From Gamsiella multidivaricata (Eukaryota; Mortierellomycota; Mortierellomycetes; Mortierellales; Mortierellaceae), in assembly GCF_025024155.1 (NCBI RefSeq), contig NW_026251748.1, forward strand, positions 62,001 through 126,000: DNA of 64,000 bases, written 5' to 3'. Shown here one piece after another: positions 56,019-64,000 of this stretch (the first letter of the stretch is position 1; the number at the start of each line of letters is the position of its first letter). A program made the position numbers and the translations under genes. The notes beneath the pieces are model-generated. The model saw only the letters and a list, made by a program, of their open reading frames with translations. It made no database searches and was not told the origin of the DNA.

Positions 56019-58655
56019 ATGAACATGGAGCGACCGCCCTTGACCGAGGAGGCGCCAGCGCCTAGATTCTCACACAACTTCTGGGTAAGCCTTGTGTGAC
56101 AGCCTGTCGTTATTATAGCCGTGAATATTGCTCACCCCCTTCTTCGAACTCACTATGACCGAATTTTTTGACGCATAGGGCAAAGACGATGCAGGGTATT
56201 CGGCATTGACAACACGCATGCGACATGCCAAGTTGACCTGCCAGGAGATTCTGGGCATGTTCCAGGCACGGTTAGTTCCCTCTTTGAACTTACTGGCTCG
56301 TCATACGGATCGCATATCCGTCCCTGTATTTTTAACACCCGCTCTTGTATGTCATCACATCTCAGGGCCTCGCTTGAAGAAGAATATGGTAAGAAGCTTC
56401 TTAAGCTATCAAAATCACCGCTTGGAAAGGACGAACTAGGGTAAGGATACCAATGGCCTTATTACGACGCATTTATGGTTGACTGTTTTGTGTATAAAGT
56501 GTTCCTTCTAAGATGGAACGATTGTCATCCAATAGGTCACTGCGCGAATCACTGGATGTTGTCAGATATGAGATCGAGGCGACCGGAAAGTCGCACATCG
56601 AGCTGGCGAGCAAAATGCGGGATCAATTGGAGTCCGCATTGGCAGAGTTCAACAATAGTCAGAAGGACAAGCGAAAGCTGGTATGCTTACTTAGTTACTC
56701 ATCCAGTTTTGCTGCTATCCCATAGCTCGGTTCCTCGTATTCACCTGTATCGTATCTGTCGTATCAAATAGCATCAAGCATCGATCGACCGAACATTCAG
56801 AAACAAGCAGCTTTACCTACAGCAACTCGTCAAGGTAGAGCAGAACTACAGCACTATGTCTATGCGTAGCATTGGAGGCAGGGCAGGGCTGCATCTCACT
56901 CCTTTGTTTCTGCCTTTTTCTTTAATTCTAGGCGAAGGAGAAATACGATGCAGAGTGCACCAGGACCAAAGGCTTATCAGCAGCAAAAATGAATCTCATG
57001 GGAAAGGAGCTGGACAAAGTCTCGATGAAGATAGAAAAGACTGAGCTCGCATCCAGAGCAGCAGGTACAGTCGCAACGCTCATTCATTTATCAACGTGAA
57101 ACCAGATTTGCTGGAACTAATCGTCCTCTATCTCCGGGATAGATGTTGAGTATCAAGCGAGTATTCGTCAGCTGTCAGAGATCAACGAGAAGTGGGTCAT
57201 TGAGTGGAGGGCCGCTTGTGATGTATGGAAAGATCTATGTCGCAGTCGGTTCTTTTCATCAAGTATCCGTCTTTTTGTACACCTCCTGACACTTCGCTCT
57301 TCCTTTTAAAGAAATTTCAACTTCTTGAGGAGCAGAGAATAGATTATCTGAGAACAACCCTCTGGAACTATGCCAACATCATATCGAGCACTTGCGTCGC
57401 AGATGATGAGGTGAGTTGTAAAGCTAATGCGTCTCGGTTTATCACTCTCGCCTCCAGTGATTATGGTATTAACTTCTATGTTACCAGTCTTGTGAACGTA
57501 TACGATCCTCGCTAGAACTATGCGATGTGAACCAGAATTTGCAAAGTTTTATTGACACTTGTGCTACTGGCGAAGATGTACCAGATACCCCAACGTATCT
57601 GAGCTCCAAGGCACCTGACAGAGCCGACGGCAGCGCTGACAGTCCGGTGATCTCTCGTGCGCAGCCACAGGAGGCCAGGGTCAGGACTGTTTGTGGGCCG
57701 CATCAGCCCATACCAAGCAGCGACGGCTCGGAGCCGTCATCGCGCCGCCAGTCAGTGTACTCAGCGGACTATAGGTCTGATACGGAGGGCGCACCGGCCG
57801 GAGCTCCTGTCGAAATGGCGCTCACTATTGGGGGCAACGTCTTTAAACTTGACCCTCAGACGACAGCGATGCTTAACCAAGCGGACGACGGAGTAAATCC
57901 CACCTCTGGGGCCTTTACTTCTACTATCGCATCCACTGGAGAAAGTTCACCATATACACCAGCCGCTGATGCGCGGCAGTCACTCGGAGATAACAATCTA
58001 GGGATCTCGCTGGATGCAAGCGGCACAGTGAAGGAGAACCGGTTTCCACATTGGCAGCCTCAAGTCCCCTTACAGGCGCATCCAACTTCAGTTCATCCAT
58101 TAGCAAAAGTAGGGCACGGGACAACGTATCCTCAGCAGCAACAGCATTCCAGCAACAGGATTTCGGGGGATATGACCGCCATTCATGCACGCAGTCAGAC
58201 AATGCCTGCCCAGAACCAGCCCACGGCGTCCAATTTTCATCATGCCGAGTCCGTCAACCACATGAGATCTGCCAGCGGATCCTACGCGGCCTCGTCGAGG
58301 GCAGATCAGTTTCATCCGCCTTACCCACAAGCCATGCAGTTGCCACATGATGGTCGGCCGATCTTGTTTTATGGTAGAGTTCATGTTGGATATAGGCTAT
58401 GTGTTGATCAGCCTTTTATTTGTGCAACTTCATAGACTGATATAGCATTGGCTGTTTTTACATTTCTCGGCGATAGTGCGTGCTATATATGACTATGACG
58501 CGACAATACCTGAGGAGTTGAGTCTCAAGGAAGGAGATATTCTCGGAGTGCTTCACACAAGAGACGATGGCTGGTGGGAAGGCAGGCTTTTGGATGAATA
58601 TCGTAGCCCTGTGAAAGGTTTATTCCCAAGCAATTTCACAGAGCCAACTGCATGA
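56019..58655 (+). CDS. F-BAR and SH3 domain protein (Cdc15/Imp2/Hof1 type), 605 aa
   Basis: Such proteins bend membrane and scaffold the contractile ring and endocytic sites. Ten exons: 56019-56084, 56179-56270, 56366-56440, 56536-56680, 56772-56834, 56932-57064, 57143-57222, 57312-57410, 57488-58373 and 58477-58655 (1818 nt, frame kept). Residues 15-270 form the F-BAR: FSHNFWGKDDAGYSALTTRM, then SLEEEYGKKLLKLSKSPLGK, later KYDAECTRTKGLSAAKMNLM and EEQRIDYLRTTLWNYANIIS. Residues about 280-545 are Ser/Pro/Gln-rich and likely regulated by phosphorylation. The C-terminal SH3 is complete: VRAIYDYDATIPEELSLKEG, then DDGWWEGRLL, then KGLFPSNFTE, with ALYDY-, WW- and PSNF-type ligand residues. The FCH start and single C-terminal SH3 fit the Cdc15/PSTPIP group, but which paralogue is open. 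It converges on the WDR7 gene with 2 bp between stops. Confidence 0.93.
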
Positions 58656-58657
58656 TA

Positions 58658-61600
58658 TTAAATGTTGAACGACATGATGTGATCGTATACAGTCAGCTTG
58701 ACGACCCGATCACCAGTCCATTCGAAGCGAATATGGCCTATCATGGATTCCTCGGACCCTATGTGTCCATAATATTATGTTAGAGACATATTAGGAGCAG
58801 ACATGCTTGTATCCTTGGCATGGATATGTTTGCATAGTGCATTAATACACTACCTGTGACGATAGAGTTTTGAAGAGCAAAGTCGAAAGTGCGACTCGAA
58901 TGCTGTGATGACAGCGATGGAATGTTGCCGTGGTGGCTTTGGGAGTGTCCTTGGTTAGAAGAAGAGGAAATCGATTTCGAGCTTCCCCACAGACTGTTCC
59001 CGCCTATAAGCATGCCAAAGAATCCAGGGTTGGGATGCCAAAATCGGACAGTGCCCTCCCGGATAGAGCAGGATACAATGGTTTTGCCATCGCGGGAAAA
59101 CGAAACTGCAGATACAGCCTTGCTGTGGCCCTCGAGGATCTGCCAGCGAGTTGCGGTCTGCAAATCGTAGACGATGATAGCCCCTTCTGGCGTTCCGACT
59201 GCTAGCTTTTGCGAACCAATATGGAAATCTAGCTGCGGGAATGATTGCACTAGGTCCATCATGACTGACGTTGCAACGGGCAATGACAGGTCCCTGACTT
59301 GAGGCACCACTGGGTCGAGCGACTTCACAATGGCTTCCGCTATCCTGGGTATACCGTGGTAAAGCACAGCGGGATTCTGGACAGAGGGTTCTCTTGTTAT
59401 AGATTTGTAAACCATGCGTGCGTTCGGATACAGTTAAAGTGGGCACCGATAGGAGAACATACCTTGCGAGAGAATATGGAGATTAATTTGAGTAGGCCAA
59501 TCCGATCTGCTGGCTTCTTGGCATCTACGATCTCCTGTGTCAGTGTCGCGACAAAAAGAGCCGGGTTGATTATCGCGATCTGGGCTATGGCCCTACGTGC
59601 CCTGCGACAAACCAGGGGGTTGCCAGGCAGAGTGTCCATCGCCATGCCAAAGAGTGTATTGAGCACCGCGTCCGCACGTATGAAGGGTTGCCATGTTGCA
59701 AACCCTTGGGCAAGTAAGTCGATCGAAGCAATCTTATAAGACACACGCGAGTCATCATTTAGGAGTATTGTGAGCGACAGAGCAACCAATTTTTTGACTC
59801 TAGTAAAAGACGGTGTCAAGATTTGAATGTTAGCCTCATACAGCACGATAGTGATGAAAAACATCTCGCTTCTTCATACGCACCTTTCCTGTAACGCTTC
59901 CGGGTTTTCGGCACCAAGAATCCCGAGAATGATGGCTGAGCGCGCCATAAACTGACTGGAACACGTATCTGGCAAGGCAGCGGCAGGTACTAAACAAGGC
60001 ATGAATGAGTGCGAGGTATTAGGATTATCAGCCGTAAATGAGAGTCTTGTTGTATCACCCTTTCGCCGGGTATCTCTTACAGAATGCTGACCAATACTTG
60101 ACGAGGGAAGCGACTTCTGTTTTGGAAATTCGCCCAATAGCGGAGAGCATAATGATCTTGGTCGCCTCTTGGACTTCGACTAAACAATGGTAAAGGTGGT
60201 TCATTATATCTGGGATTAGGAGTTGTACCGGAATGTTTCGCTGCGGCCAAGAGTAATGCCCTCCTACAAAACTCGCCTTGAGGGTCCTGCCAATACTTGG
60301 CGAGATATGAGAGGGAAGGCGGACAAAAATTTGACCCAGCAGTATCCTGGACGGCGCAGCAGTATCCTCGAGACCAAGTATCCATATCGACATCCAGATT
60401 CTGTACCGCGGCAATAACCTTACTCAAGGCCAAAATGGCGATGAGTTTGGAGGCTGTCAGAGTAGGAGATACTGACCACGATTCGCTCATATTCGCATTT
60501 TTAGGTGGTGCCTGTAAAGAGATGTTTCCGTAGGCACTAAGGTAAAAAAATGTTGTCAATACATACCACTATCTTTGTCTAAAAAACAAATTCTGGGCGA
60601 GCCAACTTACCCTCTCATTCCCAGCGCGATAGATCGAACTGGTTGCGACAAACCAAGCAAATTCCTTATCGAGATTGCATGAGCATCGTCTTCCGTGATG
60701 AGGAGACTCAAAATGGCCTTGGCAGCTTTCAAGCATTGCTTCACTTTGTCCGGCAGAGGTGATGGTTGGTCATTAAAGACCGGTCTTACTTTAGAAGATG
60801 TCTTGGATTGCCCATTGAGTATTCTCTGGCGCTGGGAAACGTTGCCGGCCTCCGAGACTGTAGGCTGGTCCAGTTGCTGATCTCCAGGACGGGCCTGCGA
60901 TAGCACACTGAGGATGTGCTTTAAGTTGACCAAGATTGTCTGAACACCCACTAAGTGTCCATCGACGGTCACTTTAGATTAGCATCTTGAGGTCAAGTTT
61001 GTGCAATCCTTATAACCCTACGATCGAATACCCACCAGAGCTAGACAGAGGCACGATCGTGCAGTCGAACGCCAGTTTGGACGAGTGAGGCCGAACGTGG
61101 GACACCTCACTAGCCAGTCAATTTAGGGCATTAAGAGAGCGATTAGCGCGTTCCAGACAAGAGCCAATGCTGTTTTCTTCATAAAATCAGATCTGACATT
61201 CATGTACCGTACCAAACGCCCCAGCGGGCATCCATCATAAGTTCGCGTGCCGTTTCTCCTCTAACGATCCGGTCTAAATGTCCAGTTTGCATCTGCATAG
61301 TTATTTTTATGAGATGATTACAGAGCGGTTAGTACTCAGGCTGCCCTTGGTATGATCCCCTTAGTATGATCCCCAGACCGAGAACGGCAAATAGAGATAG
61401 GTGAACCAACCTGCCACACAAAGGCCGTTCCATCGGCGTGCGACAACACAATGTAATCTTCCGAGGGTCTCCACTGAAGAGATAACAGATTGTGTTCATA
61501 GCCACCAAAGAGGTAGATACTAAAATGTGAACAGAAGTCGGAGATCAGACCAGGTTCACAAAGAGCTGCCATGATACCTATGGCCCCCTATTCTTACCAG

Positions 61601-63994
61601 CTCATCTCCTCTATCGAGATAATGGCAACAGACTGATCCTCCGCAATCGATACCACGCTTCTCCTGATTCTAGAGTTCACCTCCTCTGGGACTTGCAGGA
61701 AGTGGGCTACCGGTCGGCTATGGTTGTTAAAACACGCGACCTCGGTACTGGACCTAAACAAAGGCGAGAACGCTGGTTTTAGTTCCGTGCTCTGTAGGGA
61801 TGATGTGCCGCATAGCATTAAGCGAAGGCGCTTACCCGATATTCCATATCCTTGCAGAGCAATCACTGCCTCCAGTAAGTAAGAAAGACCGTTGCATCAA
61901 GTCGTCTGAAGTAAAAATAGTAGTGATTGAGCCAATATGTCCTCTCAAAATCTGTGTCTCCTTCGATGGCTCAGAAGCAAATCCTGTAGATAGCAGTGAC
62001 AGCGCCTCGTCGATGGTCGTCACCCAAATATCTCCGGAATCTAATTCGTCAGATACAGTCAGCAAGTTCTTCTAACTTAACGTGCAACAGTGATGGGACA
62101 GATCAAAATCGAGTGCAACTTACTACAGCCCAATGCGACCAGAGTGTCGTTGAGCATCACTGAATAAGTCACAATGGGCGTCGGAAAGGTGTCATCACCG
62201 GTGGCACTCCATTGAATGCATGCCTTCTGTATATCATAGTCTATGTTGAATATAAGTAACACATTAGAATACTACTGCAAAAGATAAAAACGCACCATCA
62301 TCGAGCTAAGGAAGATACCTTGGACGTGAGGATGTCTTGAGTTCAAGTCTCCCAACTTGACACTCGTGTAATTGATGTCTTTGCGTCCATTTCGAAGGCT
62401 CAAGAGATATGATCTCGCCTTGTTTTCGAAGACAAGCAAATGAGGGAGATATCCTGAGCAGAATTGCATATCACAGACTGAAAGGCATACGATTAAGAAC
62501 AGGATGAGCAGAAAGGGCATAATGCAGTACTTCATAACGCTGCCCATGACATTACCTTGTACTGGATCGGTGGACGCCAATGTTTTGGCACTGTGCAAGG
62601 AACACGACGACGTTAGCACGACCACATCAACAGTTTCATTAAATCAGATCTCACATCTTGCGATACCTTGGTTCTAGAACGGAGCTCGATGAATCATCTG
62701 CTGAAGAGTGATCGCCCTTTTGGTCAAATTCCGCAATGGAATACATTAAGACGCGACCCGACTATCAAACAGTATATTCCACGATCGAGGAATTGTATTG
62801 TCAGTTCGAATTTGCCATGATATTTACCAAGGACTGAAGCGAGAAGTTTTATAGAGTCACTCTTACCTGCGTCCATACAACAACATTGCCTGCACAAATA
62901 AATTCCGCACCCGCTAGCGACTCATTCTCGGGACATGGAATCACATAACATGTTTTCCTTTGAGCTTGTATGCAAACGATCTAAAAATTCGCAGAGAATC
63001 GTTATTTAGCGCTAGATTACGTTTTTTTTTTTTTTTTTTTTTTTTAAGAAAAAAAAAAGACATATTGAAGGTTGATTTAGCCTGTTTATACCTGTGCAGA
63101 ACTTCTCGTGACCAACACGACCCATGAAGCGTTATATCGACAGGCGACGAGCGATACAATGCTATCGTGTGTATCTGTACAAATATCGTAAACCTTAGAC
63201 TTGACGACTGCTAGGCTGGAGGTGTCAAAGATCCACATAGATAGCTTGCAGTCAGCCGACACTGAGAGAATTCTACTCTGATGTTGGTCTTCAAAATAAA
63301 TAAGCATTTCCGTTAATTGCTCGTCCCTAATCTCGGCAGGATTAGCAGAAGCCTTCACTACGTACCATCTCCTAGTAAGGACGTGCAATAAACCCAATCC
63401 AAGTGCCCGCCCCAAACTCGGACAACCTCCAATGAAGTTGAATCCAGAATACAGGCCTCGTTCGAGGCACCGGCGCAAACAATAAACTTGGGACCTGATC
63501 CTGACTGAGCCGCCAATGTATGTCAGTCATGTGCAAAAGTCTTGTCAGCAGCATGTATGAAGTCTAGAGATGATTAGCGAGTCTACCTTTCCCACAGAAA
63601 AGAACACGCCAAGGTATTCCGGAACGCCGATGAATGCGTTTGAGTTAGACTGCAGGCAGCGACCATCTGCCAGGTTCCACTTCTTGACTTCCCTAGCATG
63701 TCCAATGGGTGCGATAGGGTTTAAGGGTCGGCAGTTGTCTCGAATGCCGTAAAAACCTGACCCGTGCCTTACCCGTCTTCAGAAGCGCTTATGAGAATCC
63801 ACTCGCTTGTCGAATTGTTGTCGCCTTCCACGAGCATAGCCTCGAGTGCCGTTATGCGACAGCTGTGCCCTATAAGTAACGTGTAGGGTTCCAGCTGAGA
63901 AGGAGCCAAGGAATCGGCTGATCAGCCTTACGTATACCATGCATTTGAGCGCCACGCATTCTATTTTGTCCGCAGTGTGTTCCAAGTACCATGA
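58658..63994 (-). CDS. WDR7: WDR7/rabconnectin-3 beta homologue, N-terminus cut by window edge
   Basis: Partner of DMXL/Rav1-type proteins that promote V-ATPase assembly. The first exon in the window begins at an acceptor at 63994, so the start codon lies to the right. WD40 blades on minus: ITALEAMLV then WILISASEDGEVKKWNLADG (about 63850-63680); LRGHIGSITTIF then FLLTGGSDCSARIWNI (61965-61835); LSLQWRPSEDYIVLSHADGT then AFVWQ (61495-61405), a strong WDR7 match. A helical part follows: SAIILGILGAENPEALQERC (59945-59885), SIDLLAQGFATWQPF and RRARRAIAQIAIINPALFVA (59735-59545). The C-terminal WD pair is KLAVGTPEGAIIVYDLQTAT then SKAVSAVSFSRDGKTIVSC (59210-59060). The final exon ends GHIRFEWTGDRVVKLTVYDH then IMSFNI with TAA at 58658. 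Element order equals animal WDR7. Internal junctions were not all fixed. Confidence 0.88.
63023..63058. repeat. Poly-T then poly-A run in WDR7 gene
   Basis: About 22 T followed by AAGAAAAAAAAAAG within what appears to be an intron of the WDR7-like gene. It could form a hairpin and is slippage-prone. Confidence 0.85.
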
Positions 63995-64000
63995 CTAAAT

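Overview
The window is nuclear DNA from a filamentous fungus. Its genes have many short GT-AG introns. It carries mitochondrial complex I and ClpP genes, a secreted X325/BIM1-type copper-site protein, and a decayed copy of the fungal DUF7137 family. Intron density and gene content suggest an early-diverging lineage (Mucoromycota in the broad sense, most likely Mortierellomycotina); this placement is an inference from gene style, not from a marker search. No bacterial operons, CRISPR array, rRNA or convincing tRNA were seen.

Layout. 0-2 kb: Syo1/HEATR3 ribosomal-protein import adaptor (minus, C-terminus off the left edge). 2-6.2 kb: gene-poor and AT-rich, with a DUF7137 pseudogene. 6.3-22 kb: dense block with a single-pass membrane protein, complex I subunit NDUFA6/B14, a 1270-residue arrestin-like protein, N-terminal methyltransferase NTMT1, an unknown mitochondrial protein, an XRCC4-like protein, and a GATA-like/PHD zinc-finger protein. 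22-28.5 kb: gene desert. 28.5-43.2 kb: second dense block with a double YscW/YbaY-domain protein, an X325/BIM1-like GPI protein, mitochondrial ClpP, RNA polymerase I subunit Rpa12, a SAM methyltransferase, a Gyp7-type Rab GAP and a Pho80/Pcl-type cyclin. 43.2-47.7 kb: second desert. 47.7-64 kb: proteasome adaptor Ecm29, an F-BAR/SH3 cytokinesis-type protein and a WDR7 (rabconnectin-3 beta) homologue running off the right edge.

The genes are mostly housekeeping: ribosome supply (Syo1, Rpa12, NTMT1), mitochondrial function (NDUFA6, ClpP), proteasome control (Ecm29), membrane traffic and V-ATPase control (Gyp7, arrestin-like, WDR7), cytokinesis (F-BAR) and nutrient or cell-cycle signalling (Pcl cyclin). 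Many lie in divergent pairs sharing 0.2-0.8 kb promoters or convergent pairs with little space; the F-BAR and WDR7 stop codons are 2 bp apart.

Splice sites were placed by hand from GT/AG signals, phase consistency and family conservation. Totals were checked to be multiples of three wherever a full exon list is given. No dedicated new defence or mobile system was found. The most notable points are a 6-nt microexon in clpP, a GATA-like finger with His in place of the fourth Cys, tandem bacterial-type YscW domains, and a perfect 16-bp palindrome beside a C18 run in a divergent promoter.
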